A stretch of 64,000 bases of DNA, from the NCBI GenBank assembly GCA_029204225.1, contig MU831549.1, positions 124,001-188,000 on the forward strand, written 5' to 3'. How positions within the stretch are numbered: position 1 is the stretch's first letter; each line of letters starts with the position of its first letter. Shown piece after piece: positions 23,215 to 35,562 of this stretch. A program made the position numbers and the translations under genes. The DNA comes from Diphasiastrum complanatum (lineage: Eukaryota > Streptophyta > Lycopodiopsida > Lycopodiales > Lycopodiaceae). The notes under the pieces are model-generated. The model was given only the letters and a program-made list of their open reading frames with translations, was not told the origin of the DNA and did not search any database.

Positions 23215-23927
23215 AAATGTAAGCTCCTCTCACAACTCCCAACTAGATCAGATCACCTGGATCAAAACAAGTAGTCAGGGATAATTCCGGTCCAAGCAAG
23301 CACACCACAAACGAACATACCAACCAAAGCTAAACAGAGGATCCCTCTCAAGTCACATTCCCCTTGAGACCGGACGTAGGACCTTTGCCTAGCCGCGCCC
23401 ACACAAATCTATCACAGAATTAGCCCACGGGGAAACATCCATCCAACCATCCGTGCTTTCACCATTAAGCAGCACATTGCTTCAGTCACGTCCTACCACT
23501 TTTTGGTTGATAGCCCTTATAGCTAAACGATCGGCAGCTATCCCGCACCGGCAGCTAACCACCCGTGCTTTACACCCGAATTCGAGCAGCATCTCTGTAT
23601 CAATGGTTAACCCGTACAGTTCGAATATGTCATCCCGCACCCCACAAGGTACAGACCGTGCTTTCACCTACCTAGGCAGCACTTTGCCTCATCCGTCCTA
23701 CGTGCAGACAGCGCCAGGCCCGAACCGCGAGAACTGACTGTGCTTACACCTCGAGGGCAGCACTTTGAGTCATCAAGTCCCCCGTTCTGTCGACCACCCC
23801 GACCGTGGACGCACCCGTGCTTACACTATGGGCAGCACCTTGCGCAACGTTGTCCTGACAAATCCCAAAACGTGGCCATCCCTGTGAGACTTGCGTAGCT
23901 GACCGACTAGTCGGCTCTGATACCACA
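23215..23927 (-). promoter_or_regulatory. Element B leader and primer binding site
   Basis: The primer site is at 23914-23925 (reverse complement TGGTATCAGAGC, matching the 3' end of plant initiator Met-tRNA), two bases from the LTR. The leader from about 23300 matches that of element A (62090-62710) and of family 2 (36807-37380). It contains the spaced GTGCT...AGCAC motif copies. A gag deletion junction must lie between about 23215 and 23300. Confidence 0.8.
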
Positions 23928-24851
23928 TGTTGCGCCGGTGCCAGCGCCTCAAAGGGCGCTGGGACTTGAGCGGTTTCCCCAACACGCGCTTAAGTCTAAC
24001 ATTCATCCATCATGCACTTACATAAAAGCCAACTCAGAAACGTAACAAGCTTAACCATTCGGACTTAAGAAAACTGGAATCCGAACCAACCCGAAAGCCA
24101 ACTCAGAATCCATCCCCAAAAGGTAACCAAAGGCAAAGACAAGCCACACATGAAACCCAAGGCATAGTGGTCGCCAAACTGACCTATTGGCATAGCGGCA
24201 AGCCCCATGTCAATGACAGGGACCCTTAGGCGCCAGCGACGCAAAAAGATTGTAGTAAGGGTCCTTCCACTTGGACCAGTCCCGGAGGCGAAACCAAAAT
24301 GGTAATCATCTCCAAGAATCAACTTTATTAGATTTGGAAGAGGTTACATTCATACATAGATTGACCGGTCTTGGGGCCACCAACACGTGCTGGGCATTGT
24401 GCCTGGCTCGTGCTGGTAGAGGGAGCTGAGACCTGGCGACTGGATTCCTGGCGTTGGTTGAGCTGCCTAAGTTTCTGTCTGCCGGACTCCCCCTATAGTT
24501 CTGCTGTGATTCGGCGCACCCCCTCTGTTCTGAAACATAGTGCTTTCTGGTAAAGCACGCTTTTTGGGAATTAGTTTTTATTTTGCTGATTAAGCCTGGC
24601 AAGCCTGGCAGAATCAGTCTGGCTCCCGGACATGGGTCCCGGGAGCCGTTCCGGTGGCAGAATCAACTTGCTTCCTGACTAGGCCATGACTCAAGCTCCA
24701 GAGCTAGCTCATGACTTGTGACTACTTGACTGGCTCACCACAGGTCGGAGGCTCAGTCCTTGATTTTGTAACTTGCTCTGGGACCTTAGGGAGTGTCACC
24801 CCTTAGAGTCTTACAGGGCACGCTGGGTGCACCTGAGTCAGCTTTACAACA
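23928..24851 (-). repeat. Element B 5' LTR
   Basis: 924 bp, same ends as the 3' LTR. It differs by small indels and many substitutions (for example an extra GCCA near the left edge), consistent with an older insertion. Confidence 0.9.
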
Positions 24852-24856
24852 TTGCC

Positions 24857-25051
24857 TCTGGTTACCTTTTGGGACGGATTCTGAGTTGGCTTTCAGGTTG
24901 ATTGGGATTCCAGGTTTCTTAAGTCTGAATGGTTAAGCTTGTTACGTTTCTAAGTTGGCTTTTATGTAAGTGCATGATGGATGAATGTTAGACTTAAGCG
25001 CGTGTTGGGAAAACCGCTCAAGTCCCAACGCCCTTTGAGGCACCGGCGCAA

Positions 25052-25053
<2 letters not shown>
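24857..25053 (+). repeat. Family-1 LTR, right part after element B
   Basis: Continues the plus-strand LTR interrupted at 18575 and ends in GGCGCAACA at 25053. No primer site follows, so it was a 3' or solo LTR. Confidence 0.8.

Positions 25054-25113
<60 letters not shown>
25054..25113. repeat. Compound (GT)n(GA)n microsatellite
   Basis: About 30 bases of GT repeat followed by about 30 bases of GA repeat, starting exactly at the end of a family-1 LTR. Confidence 0.95.
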
Positions 25114-25119
<6 letters not shown>

Positions 25120-25637
25120 TTTAACCTACATAAAAAAAAATGTGATAGATAAAAAAAAATGTGATAAAAAAAAAACACAAGATAAAAGCTTTGCCTAATG
25201 GAAAGCATTCAAATCTTTAAAAATTAAGGATTTCATTTAGAAGAATTAAAAAGTAAATAAAACCTAGGTTTTAATGGTCAAATCCATATAAGAGTGACAT
25301 CATAATTAACTTAGTATTATGAAGAAAAACATAAAAAAACCATTCAATAATCTACTGAATAAATGTGTTTGTGTAGAGAGTGTGCGAGGAGAGAGGCATT
25401 TATAAAAATAGCTAGTCCATTCAGCAAAGTAAATGCGAGTACATATGTATGTGGGTACACACAGCGGTCTGAAATATACTATGGCATTTGTTCGGGTAAA
25501 AGCAAGACCAGACAATTATCGTCTTATACCATACAGCCATTAAGGATCTGTACATATGACATGTTCTTACTTTCTAAGTTATTCTAACTCATCACTCGAA
25601 TTCGCACTGCGCACGCAGTCATAGCGGGTTTCCCCTT
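25114..25637. other. Intergenic; short direct repeats near the right end
   Basis: No gene seen. At 25629-25672 about 20 bp (GGGTTTCCCCTTCTACAAACC) is repeated two to three times; this repeat creates the stop of the downstream minus-strand gene. Confidence 0.55.
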
Positions 25638-25949
25638 CTACAAACCGGGTTTCCCCTTCTGCAAACTGGGTTTGATCATTTTATCCTCTTTGTCATCTCT
25701 CGGCTTCAGCTGAGAAAGATGGCCCGAATCACGATGTAAGAGAGAGCTTTCAGCGAAAGAAGCCATGGCTACAGCGGCGCCCACAAATAAAAAGAGGAAG
25801 AGCGTTGCAAAGAGCATGTTGCAGGCCCCCGAAGTGCATTGGACCAGCTTCGCCAGGCTCCCATGCTGATTCTTCTGCAGTCTGTCTTCATTTTCAGCAT
25901 AATTTATATGAAGGGCTCGCACTGCTGCGCTTGACGAATCAGCCACCAT
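25638..25949 (-). CDS. Small single-pass membrane protein, copy 2
   Basis: 103 residues beginning MVADSSSAAVRALHIN. I chose the ATG at 25949-25947 because similarity among the three copies and the TATA spacing support it. The protein has a polar N-terminus, the conserved HGSLAKLVQC segment, a hydrophobic helix (NMLFATLFLFLFVGAAVAMA, about residues 44-63) and a charged C-terminus with KPRDDKEDK. One membrane span and a cytosolic tail are likely. Compared with copy 3 it ends about 20 residues earlier, because a duplicated 21-bp unit brings in a TAG. I do not recognise the family. The open frame, conserved promoter and paralogues argue for a real gene. Confidence 0.6.
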   Translation of the reverse strand: MVADSSSAAVRALHINYAENEDRLQKNQHGSLAKLVQCTSGACNMLFATLFLFLFVGAAVAMASFAESSLLHRDSGHLSQLKPRDDKEDKMIKPSLQKGKPGL

Positions 25950-26480
25950 CTTTACTGACAAACACCATAAGCCAAGCAAGGATCTTTACAGAAACAAAAC
26001 CATGTCGGAATCTGCAGTAACTGGCTACATGAACAAGAAGTCTGTCGATCAAGATCAGATAATTCAAAATCCCCAAGTGCAGAGCTTGGATATTCGGAGT
26101 TACAAAGGACCTCCTATTTATCGAAATTCCATCGGAATCATGAGGAATGAGTTTCTTCAAGAAGTTTATATAGGAATTAGAGATGTAGCGACCAGTTACA
26201 TGACGGGTGTTTACTTATATGCTGTACACGCTCTAGAATCAAGGCGGCTAACTATTCACTGCAAATAATGAGAGACGAGTTCACAAATATCTAACGACAG
26301 AGTTGAGAAAAAGGACATGACCCACACGCGCACACGGCGAGACACGCTTGTCCATCTTCTTCTAAGATTGCTGCTCTTCTCGTCTTCTGGATGTGGATGG
26401 GGCATGGGCCCTCGAAAGCAGAGGCGTTGACCCTTGAGGTAGCAATGCCGCGTTGGTTTGCATTGTATCTTCCTTGCAAG
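25950..26480 (-). promoter_or_regulatory. Promoter and 5' leader of small-gene copy 2
   Basis: A TATA box (CTATATAAAC on minus, 26164-26173) lies about 215 bp before the ATG. The leader and about 300 bp upstream of TATA are similar to copies 1 and 3, including the stretch around CACATCTCTA(A/C)TTCC just before TATA. Confidence 0.6.
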
Positions 26481-26599
26481 GTCCAACAAAGCAATGACAA
26501 ACACCTCAATATGCATTTGTGTAGTTTAAACACATTGTTTTGCGTTGCACACCATAAAGCATAACTCACCCATCCTATGACCTTACATGTAGCACCTTT

Positions 26600-28015
26600 T
26601 CCTTGCACAACATATCTTTATTGTCAAAAGGTTACAAACAATTTTACACATCTTGGCTCAGGTTGACTTAAAATTTAATTTTACTTGTTAAAGTGAATGG
26701 CTAGTTATAAGAAACTATTTTTTTTTGAATTATCGTTTTGTGGCCATTCCATTGCATTTCCAAGTTTTCTAGATTTGAAACTTAGAGTTTTGTTTTGCTT
26801 TATATAATTTTGATTTATTTGTATCATAATCCATTACTCCTTGATTGATTCCACAAATCATTTGATGTCTCTTAGTGACAAGAATTGAGACAAAAGCATA
26901 TTTCTCACGTTCCAAACCCAATCAAATAGCCATAGTAAAGAAACTAAAGTCATAATCAAGAGACGTACAAAACATTCGTGTTCATATAACCATAAAAACA
27001 CAAATCACAAATATAACTCCATGGAATCATTAGTAGAATTAAAGGGATGGAAGCAGTACAATATGAGGATGAGATTCATGTGGATTGGACACATGAGAAC
27101 TAGCAAGCTTTATTTTCAAGGCTCGCATTCACAAAGAGGAGGCTAGGCTCTCTCTTTTACAAATGACCCAAAAGATCTTCCAAATGACCTTGCCTACTTA
27201 TAGACCCCCTAACTTAACTAACATAACTATCTTGAAAGATAGTTGGCCCTTGTTAAGTCTTGTTAAATTCACTTTGGGATCTTGTTGGCCTATTATCCTT
27301 ATTCAAATACAGTTTTGGAGGGCTTAAAGAGGGAACTGCCTTATTCTTAAGGCTAATAGCTCGTTTGGGCCCAACAAAGCTTACACTAGATATTATATTA
27401 AGCACTAACATACTAAAAGGGCATGGCACTCTCCCTACTTAAACACTTTTCTCCTCCAAAATGAAGACTCTTATTTGATCAGGTTGATCACCTCGGTTGA
27501 GTAGTCATAATTGCAGATGTCATTGATGGGGCAAGGGAGTATGAAAAACGCGAACGAAGAAGAGAGCAGGAATATTTCCGAAACAACTCTCCCACTATAA
27601 TGGGCTGCTAGATGCAAAAACAGTCTAATAGATTGTTAATGCTAAGTGTAGTCACACCTCAAGGGCTCTATGCCCAACAGGATCTTATAAATTAGTTCAT
27701 ACTCACAAAATAAAAATGAGTACAGTCCACCGAAGAGATTAGAAATGGTTCGAGGTATTACTATAAATCAGATTTCAATGAAAAGTTCAGCTCAAAAAAT
27801 TTGAAGTGATAGTGCAACAAAATGATTCAAGTTCCTCAGGCGTCAAAGACAACCATTCTATGATCAGAAACTCAGGAGTCGTAGACGTCCGCGTTCCGAT
27901 CAGAGTGAGTGAACAAGCATGATCAACCCTTTGTATATTTTCGATAATACGTTACTTTTCGACCCAGTGTATAAAATCCGACCCATTGTAAAATTCGATA
28001 CTATTGGTCAAAAAT
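26600..28015. other. Intergenic, no feature seen
   Basis: Ordinary AT-rich DNA. Short frames here (for example 27260-27442) lack recognisable content. Confidence 0.5.
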
Positions 28016-28019
28016 CCGA

Positions 28020-28310
28020 GTTTAGATTCTTCAAAAAAATTCGAGTCTTTGGAAAAATTTGAGTCTTCGAAAAAATTTGAGCCTTTGGAAAAATTATGAG
28101 TTGATAGTACAAAGGGTCAAAAATATACAGAGATTCGGATTGTACTTTGGGTTGGAAAAATTCCAAAGGGTTGGAATAAATCTGCCTCGATCCGATCTGA
28201 TCCAGAGTCAGAAAACCCTTCTTTGCCAAGCTCAATGTTGTGTCAAAAAAATGCGAGTCTTTGAAAAAATTTGATCCTTTGGAAAAATTTGAGTCTTTGA
28301 AAAAATGGAT
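28020..28310. repeat. Short degenerate repeats of a 20-22 bp unit
   Basis: The unit GAGTCTTTGGAAAAATTT recurs several times at 28025-28100 and again at 28250-28305, with small changes. Non-coding. Confidence 0.7.
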
Positions 28311-28523
28311 GTAGATAGTGTATACGTGTATGTATGTGAGAGTGTGTGTGATTATGTGCAAGTGGTCTCCCCCAGTTGTGTTGTGATGGCCAAATGAGTC
28401 TAAAACCCTTTGGGTGTCATGCCAAGTAGCTTGAATCAACAAAAGATATTGGAGGTCAGCTCACCACATTCTTTGTAGTTTACAATATCATTGTAGTTTT
28501 CTTTGTAGTTTTATCCATAGATC

Positions 28524-29725
28524 ATGAACAAAATTCCCGACCTTCGTAAGCCTTTCTTTGTGGAAGTGGATGCAAGTTTAGACTGTATTGGGGCAGTCTT
28601 AAACCAAGAAGATCATGCTGTAGCCTTTGAAAGTAGACGACTTCAAGAGGCAGAAGTACAATATGACATTTATGAAAAAGAACTTTTGGCCATTATTCAT
28701 GCCCTTAAGTTATGGAAGCACTATCTTTTAGGAAATGATTTCCTGGTTAAAACAGATCATCAAAGCCTTAGGTACTTTTTTACCCAACAACTAATTTGAA
28801 AAAAAACATCTAAAATGGGCTAGCTACCTTAGCACTTTCCATTTTCAGCTACTTCATCACCCAGGAAAGGACAATAAGGTCGCCGATGCATTATCAAGAA
28901 TCCCCAAGGTCAACCATATTTCCCTAGCATATCATGAAGATTTCCTTCCTATGAAAAGTATGTATGCTAGTGATTCCGACTTCCAGCATATCTTTGAAAT
29001 ACTTGAAAGAAATCAAAGTCATAAACATTATGTTTTGAAAGAAGGATATTTATTCAAAGAAGATAAGCTATGTATTCCTATAGCATTTAGAACCAAGATC
29101 CTTTAAGAAACCCATAGTCCACACTATGCAGGACATAGGGGAATCCCTTCAACTCTGGAACTCTGAAAAGATTTTTTTATTGGCCTACCATGCATCGAGA
29201 CACAAGGCATTATATAAATGCATGTCTAGTTTGTCAACACAATAAAGATGAGCGAGGATTAAAAACTCCAGTTATACTTCATCCCTTGCCTATTCTTGAA
29301 GCTCCTTGGGAACATATTACCATGGACTTTATCTCTGGTTCTCTAAAACCAAAAATGGAAATGAGATGATATGGACTGTCATTGATAGATTTAGCAAACA
29401 GGCTCATTTTATTCCCTGTAAGAAAAAGCCTAAGGGGCCCGAAGTAGCTCATTTGTTTATCCGTCACATCTTTAGGCTGCATGGACTACCCAAAAGTATA
29501 GTGTCTGATCGGGATACGAGAGTTACTAGCAACTTTTGGAGAGACCTTTTTGATAATCTGGGGACAACCCTTAAATTCTCTTCCTCCTTCCATCTCCAAA
29601 CTAATGGTCAAAGTGAAATTACTAATCGAACCATCATAGATTTGTTGAGAAATTATGTAAGTGATTAGAAGACTCAATGGGAACACTATCTTCCTATACT
29701 AGAATTTGCTTACACTAACTAAAAG
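28524..29725 (+). pseudogene. Ty3/gypsy pol fragment (RNase H and integrase)
   Basis: 28524-28799 reads a Ty3 RNase H (FFVEVDASLDCIGAVLNQ, YEKELLAIIHALKLWKHYL, FLVKTDHQSL). After stops and frame changes an integrase follows. It has a degenerate zinc-binding part (CQHNKD near 29235), the first catalytic region ITMDFISGS near 29320, then VIDRFSKQAHFIPC, IVSDRDTRVTSNFW and LQTNGQSEITNRT with the third catalytic residue Glu present. It stops near 29725 with no LTR. The residues differ clearly from element B, so this is another Ty3 lineage. Confidence 0.85.
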
Positions 29726-29939
29726 TATGTATGTCTTTCATAGTCTTTGTTTCCATCATCAAATTACTCTGTCCATTAATAAGTTCGTTGGACCAAGTAA
29801 GAGAGTTTTTAGCCAGTGTAATTCAAGTAAAAAAAGGCTAATAATTTGGGTGTGTTAATATAGCACCCACATAATGGAATTACGAAAAGCATAGAGCTTT
29901 TTTGTTAAAATCCATGCCAAACATGAATTTGTAATGTCA

Positions 29940-31290
29940 TTTACTATTTATTTTAACGATCGAGCAAGGGTCTTATGTTCCATTCATCAACCAAACATAG
30001 ATTTCAACATACACCAATGTCATAAGCAGAGGTAAAAGTGTATTCATGTTTATGATTCAACAACCAAATATAGATTTCAACATATACCATTTTCATAAAC
30101 ATAGTCAAAGTATATTCATGTTTATGATTCAGCAATAACTCAAAAACATAGTCTCTATAAATTCCACTATCTTTCAATATTTTTCAGTAGAGGCAAGTTA
30201 ATAATAGGAAACATTAGAAATTTCATATATTAAAGAAAAACTTGCTTCAACGAAACCTTAAAGGGGTCGAAACTTTTGGCGTCTAACCTTTCGTCCAATT
30301 TTTGACGAAAAATCAGCAATGTATAAAATCTAAACCAGTAAGTAAAGTTTCAAGTTTATGATTCAGCAATAACCCAGAAACATAGCCTCAATATATTCCA
30401 CTATCTTTCAATCTCAAAATGTAATCTAAAACATAGATTTCAACATACACCAATTTCATAAACACAGTCAAAAGTGTATTCATGTTTATGATTCAACAAC
30501 CAAACATAGATTTCAACATATACCATTTTCATAAACATAGTCAAAAGTATATTTATGTTTATGATTCAACAATAACCCAAAAACATAGCCTCAATATTCC
30601 ACTATCTTTCAATCTTTTTCAGTAGAGGCAAGTTAATAATAGGGAACATTAGAAATTTCATATATTAACAAAAAACTTGCTTCAACGAAACCTTAAAGGA
30701 GTCGAAACTTTTGGCGTCTAAACTTTCGTCCAATTTTGACGAAAAATCAGCAATGTATAAAATCTAAATCAGTAAGTAAAGGTTGGAGTTCAGCATTTCA
30801 ACAGAGGCTAAAAGTAGTTGCCAAGACTTAGAAAGGCCAGCCAATAAGAAATCAAGTACCAAGTCTATCAAATCCTATCAATGGTACATTCAAACGAGTT
30901 ATGATTCAGTAACCAAACATAGATATCAACATACATCATTTTCATAACCACAGACAAAAGAGTATTCACGTTTATGATTCAGCAATAAATCAAAAACATA
31001 GCCTCGAAATATTCCATTATCTTTCAAACTTTTCAGAAAGGCAAGTTAGAAATAGGGAACATTAGAAATTTCATATATTAAAGACAAACTCGCTTCCACG
31101 AAACCTTAACAGGGTCAAAAATTTTGGAGTCTAAAATTTCGTCCAATCTTGACGAAAAATCAGCAATGTATAAAATCTAAACTAGTAGAGTAGTGTTTGT
31201 AGTTTAGTATTTAAGAGGCTAAAAGTAGTTGCCAAGACTCAGAAAGGCCAACCAGTAAGCAGTCAAGTACCAAGTCTATCGAATTTTATC
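29940..31290. repeat. Three tandem copies of a 420-430 bp unit
   Basis: The marker AACGAAACCTTAAAGG occurs near 30250 and 30680, with a diverged copy (ACGAAACCTTAACAGGG) near 31098, each followed by GACGAAAAATCAGCAATGTA. Between markers the units share ATAGATTTCAACATA and ATTCATGTTTATGATTCA, which themselves repeat within a unit. Non-coding; possibly a decayed satellite or repeat-element tail. Confidence 0.75.
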
Positions 31291-32286
31291 AATGGTACAA
31301 TCAAATGAGCATTTTTTTCACTTTAAAATAGACTTTTTTAATAAATATTTGGTCATAACCTCATTTACAAAAAATAGTCTAGTCATAATCATGTCAACTT
31401 AATGACCATTGAAAACTTAGGCAACAATTAAGTACAAAGTTGCTTGAATATTCCCCATATAACTTATGACTGTAGTAGAAGTAAAATGCACATTGAAAAA
31501 AGTTTTAATCATGCATTTTTGTAGTAAAGACCAATAGTAACAATTATGGGTAGTCATGATTGTAAACTGCTGACAATCATCAACAATAAATGTGAAGAAA
31601 AGAACCAAGGCAAGAACTACGTATCCTATCAAAGGAGCTATGAACTGTGTATACTTTTGCATAAATCTATGCTCATTATAAATTAGTACCAAAATGCTCA
31701 CTTCTTATTTAACGAAGTAGTTGGGAATCCGTTTCAAGTACAGTCACAGACTTCCATTCATTCTAAAACAAATTCATTATCATAATGAATGGTTGAGAAT
31801 CTTGGCAGCAAGTAACAGTAAAGGTGCGAAGATCTTTACGAGTACAAAAAACACTAGTAATACCGGAACACAATTTTACAACTAGTAAATAGAAGTTTGC
31901 AGGAACATTTCAGAATAAACAACAAAAGTCATCCAATAAAAGAGAGAAAGACCAAATTAGAATAAAGAATAAAGGGAGAAGAAAAGACATTGCAAAAGTA
32001 CAAGCATAAAGGAACAAAAGGAAATAGACCAAACTTAACAAACATGATAAGCACGCATAAACAAAAACAGAGTAATCAGGACGAAAAAAGAAGAAGAAGT
32101 AGTAGTAGTAGTAACTAAAACAAACAACAACGGGAAGAAAAAAACGAATCAAAGGTACACCATAAAAAACCAGCTACAGAACTAAAACCAACAATCATAA
32201 AAAAACCAACAAAGGTTACTACCAACAGCAAAGAGCGGAGCTTCAAACCACCGGAACTAAGGAACCAACCTTCTCAGAAGCCATTG
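31291..32286. other. Intergenic, AT-rich, no gene seen
   Basis: Low-complexity A-rich DNA with a short AGT/AAG run near 32090-32113. A family-1 LTR begins at 32287 directly after CATTG. Confidence 0.5.
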
Positions 32287-33141
32287 TGTTGCGCCCGCAC
32301 CTCAAAGGGCGCTGGGACTTGAGCGGTTTCCCCAACACGTGCTTAAGTCTAACATTCATCCATCATGCACTTACGTAAAAGCCAACTTAGAAACGTAACA
32401 AGCTTAACCATTCAGACTTTAAGAAAACTGGAATCCCAACCAACCCGAAAGCCAACTCAGAATCCGTCCCCAAAAGGTAATCAAAGGCAAAGACAAGCCA
32501 CACATGAACCTCAACGCATAGTGGTCGCCAAACTAACCAAATGGCATAGCGTCGAGCCACACGTCGGTGACATGGACCCTTAGGCGCCGGCGATGCAAAA
32601 AGGTTGTAGTAAGGGTCCTTCCACTTGGACCAGTCCCGGAGGCGAAACCAAAATGGTAATCATCCCCAAGGATCAACTTTATAAAATTTGCAAGAGGTTA
32701 CATTCATACATAAACTGACTGGTCTCGGGGCCACCAACACGTGCTGGGCATTGTGCCTGGCTCATGCTGGTAGAGGGAGCTGAGACCTGGCGACTAGATT
32801 CCTGGCGCTGGTTGAGCTGCCCAAGTTTCTATCTGCTAGACTCCCCCTATAGTTCTAGTGTGATTCTGCGCACTCCCTCTGTGCTAGAATATAGTGCTTT
32901 CTGGTAAAGCACGCTTTTCTGGACTTAGTTTTTATTTTGCTGATTAAGCCTGGCAGAATCAGTCTGGCTCCCGGACATGGGTCCCGGGAGCCGTCTCGGC
33001 GGCAGAATCAACTTGGCTCCTGACTAGGTCATGACTCCAGCTCCAGAGCTAGCTCATGACTTGTAACTACTCGGTTGGCTCACCACAGGTCGGAGGCTCA
33101 GTCCTTGACTTCCTAACTCGCTCTAGGACCTTTAGGGAGTG
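32287..33141 (-). repeat. Family-1 LTR interrupted by element D
   Basis: 855 bp from TGTTGCGCCCGCACC to GGGAGTG. The remaining 65 bp or so (expected to start GTCACCCC) should lie beyond the far end of element D but was not found, which fits the later rearrangement. Confidence 0.85.
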
Positions 33142-34359
33142 TGTTGTAAAGCTACCTTTACAAGCTTTACTTCCGGGGCCATCGGCGCTAGCTATGTCCC
33201 CGGCGCCAGCAGCAACCCTGCTGCTCCCGGCGCCTCTGTGACCAGAATCTAGCCGGCGCCAAGTTCCTATGGCTGAAAATCTTTGATCGGTTCTAATGGA
33301 GTCCAGAGAGCTCAGATCGATGTGCAATCACCTCACACGATCTAGGCATGATTAAAGGAAGCCTGGAGATCAATAAAATCAAGAGAGAGAAAATGACTTT
33401 CTAGAAAGAGAAAAAACTAGAGAGAGAAAAATGTGCTTTACCAGCTTGGGTAGAGTGCTTGGTATAAGGGGGGGTGCCAAATCACACCAATACTATAGGG
33501 GAGTGTGGGTTCCGACTCAGGGCGAGCTCCAACCAAGTCTCAGCCTCCCTTGCTGGAATGTTGTCATGGCTCTCGCCTTGGCATGCTAGCGCCCCAGAGA
33601 CTAGGGTCGGTCACACACTTGAAATGTAACCTTCTCAGATTTATCAATAAAGTGGGATTTTTCCCAAAATGACTCTGATTACCTTCTGGGTTTCAGTGTT
33701 CGGTAAAAGCGCCAGTTGTAAGGCCGCTTTCAAAATTTTCAACTTGGCACATAGCTGAGGGTCGTATCCCAGGACGCCAGCGGTATGCCGTCGGGACCGT
33801 TCGGTCCGTGGCGCCAGTGGTATGCTGTCGGGACCATTTGGTCCAAGAACTGGTTGTCTCCATATCTGTCGCAGCTTGTGGTTCTGAGTGTTCCTTGCAT
33901 GAAAGTGAATGGGTTAAGCTCTCGGGGAACGGGCTCTAACCTGTCGGCTGAGTTGGATGGCTTGCTTGGGTGGTAGTTACCTGTTTATGGCTGTCCAGTC
34001 TGGCGTGGCGCCAGGTTGGCTTCCAGCACTCGTGACGAAGCTTTCAGTTGGTTAAGTCTGATGTAAGTCAGACCACTTGCTTGGAATGGATGTTACTCGT
34101 TTGTAACAAAGCTTCGAGTTGGTTAAGTTTGATGTATGTCGGGCGGCTTGCTTGTAGGGAAGTCACCCACATCGGGACCCCCGATCTGGCATGGCGCCAG
34201 GTTGGATCTCAATGTTGGTTTTCGGAACTTCAAGTTGGTTAAGTCTGATCGTTGTTGGCGAGTTGGCTGCTTGTATGTCAAGTGGGTTTGGATGGCAAGA
34301 GTTGAAGGCTGGGAAGCTATGTCGTGGTTCCCGGCTCCCTTTGGGATGCCTGCGCTACA
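33142..34359 (+). repeat. Element D 5' LTR (family 2)
   Basis: 1,218 bp, TGTTGTAAAGCTACC to TGCGCTACA, inserted after GAGTG in a family-1 LTR. Contains the GGCGCC-rich start region, AATAAA near 33649, and a short stem TTGTAAAG/CTTTACAA at its first 21 bases. Confidence 0.9.
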
Positions 34360-34805
34360 TGTGGTAGCAGAGCCGACTGGCTGGTCATCTATGCGGATCT
34401 CACGGAAATGGCCACGGTTTGGGGTTCATCAAGACAACTGTTGTGCAAGGTGCTCCCCACAGTGTAAGCACGGGTGCGTCCACGGTCGGGGTGGTCGGCA
34501 GAACGGGGGACTTGATGAGTCAAAGTGTTGCCCTTGAGGTGTAAGCACGGTTAGTTCTCGCGGTTCGGGCCTGGCGCTTTCTGCACGTAGGACAGATGAG
34601 GCAGTGTGCTGCCATTAGGTTGGTGTAAGCACGGTCTGTGCCTTGTGGGGTGCGGGGCGACATATTCGAACTGTACAGGTTAACCATTGATACAGAGATG
34701 TTGCTCAAATTCGGGTGTAAAGCACGGGTGGTTAGCTGCCGGTGCTGTATAGCTGCCGATCGTTTAGCTATAAGGGCTATTGACCAAAAAATGGTGGGGC
34801 GTGAC
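34360..34805 (+). mobile_element. Element D primer site and leader, left part
   Basis: Primer site TGGTAGCAGAGC (one base off). Leader motif copies are recognisable. The sequence stops after GTGAC at 34805, where solo LTR E is inserted. The rest of this internal region is found inverted at 37979-39096, where it begins (read on minus) with the duplicate GTGAC. Confidence 0.85.
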
Positions 34806-35562
34806 TGTTGTAAAGCTACCTTTACAAGCTTTACTTCCGGCGCCATCGGCGCCAGCTATGTCCCCGACGTCAGCAGTGCCCCTGCTGCTCCCTGCGCCAA
34901 CGTTGTCGGCGCCGCTCCCGGCGCCACTGTGACCAGAATCCAGCCGGCGCAAGTTCCTATGGCTGAAAATCTTTGATCGGTTCTAGCGGAGTCCAGAGAG
35001 CTCAGATCGATGTGCAATCACCTCACACGATCTAGGCATGATTAAAGGAAGCCTGAGGATCAATAAAATCTAGAGAGAGAAAATGACTTTGTAGAAAGAG
35101 AAAATCCTAGAGAGAGAAAAACGTGCTTTACCAGCTTGGGTAGAGTGCTTGGTATGAGGGGGGTGCCGAATCACACCAATACTATAGGGGAGTGTGGGTT
35201 GCGACTCAGGGCGAGCTCCAACCAAGTCTCAGCCTCCCTTGCTGGAATGTTGTCATGGCTCTCGCCTTGGCATGCTAGCGCCCCGGAGACTAGGGTCGAT
35301 CACACACTTGAAATGTAACCTTCTCAGATTTATCAATAAAGTGGAATTTTTCTCAAATTGACTCTGATTACCTTATTGGTTTCAGTGTTCGGTAAAAGCG
35401 CCAGTTGTAAGGCCGCTTTCAAAATTTTTAACTTGGCAGATAGCTCAGGGTCGTATCCTGGGACGTCAGCGGTATGCCGTCGAGACCATTCGGTCCGTGG
35501 CGCCAGCGGTATGCTGTCGGGACTATTTGGTCCAGGAACTGGTTGTTTCCATATCTGTCGTG
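34806..35562 (+). repeat. Solo family-2 LTR E, left part
   Basis: Starts TGTTGTAAAGC directly after GTGAC and runs to TCGTG, where element F is inserted. Its other part is at 39097-39589 on the minus strand. Confidence 0.85.

Larger units (their letters stand above)
18576..24851 (-). mobile_element. Element B: Ty3/gypsy chromovirus, family 1, lacking gag
   Basis: The complete insertion is 6,276 bp, bounded by family-1 LTRs and a perfect 5-bp target duplication TTGCC (18571-18575 and 24852-24856). It lies inside a plus-strand family-1 LTR. On the minus strand it has primer site, leader, protease, RT, RNase H, integrase and chromodomain, then the polypurine tract. Between the leader (ending about 23290) and the protease (from 23214) there is no gag; element A carries a gag of about 500 codons before its protease. 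Stops and three frameshifts make pol inactive, and the LTRs differ more than those of element A, so it is older. Confidence 0.93.

Noticed and set aside
24942-25208. Frame with Thr-His and Ser-Leu repeats
   Set aside because: Translation of the GT/GA microsatellite next to the family-1 LTR.
26002-26268. 88-codon plus-strand frame opposite small-gene copy 2
   Set aside because: Antisense to the leader and promoter of the small gene and not kept open in the other copies.
28008-28442. 144-codon minus-strand frame
   Set aside because: Composed of Phe-Ser-Lys repeats from the degenerate 20-22 bp repeat; not protein-like.
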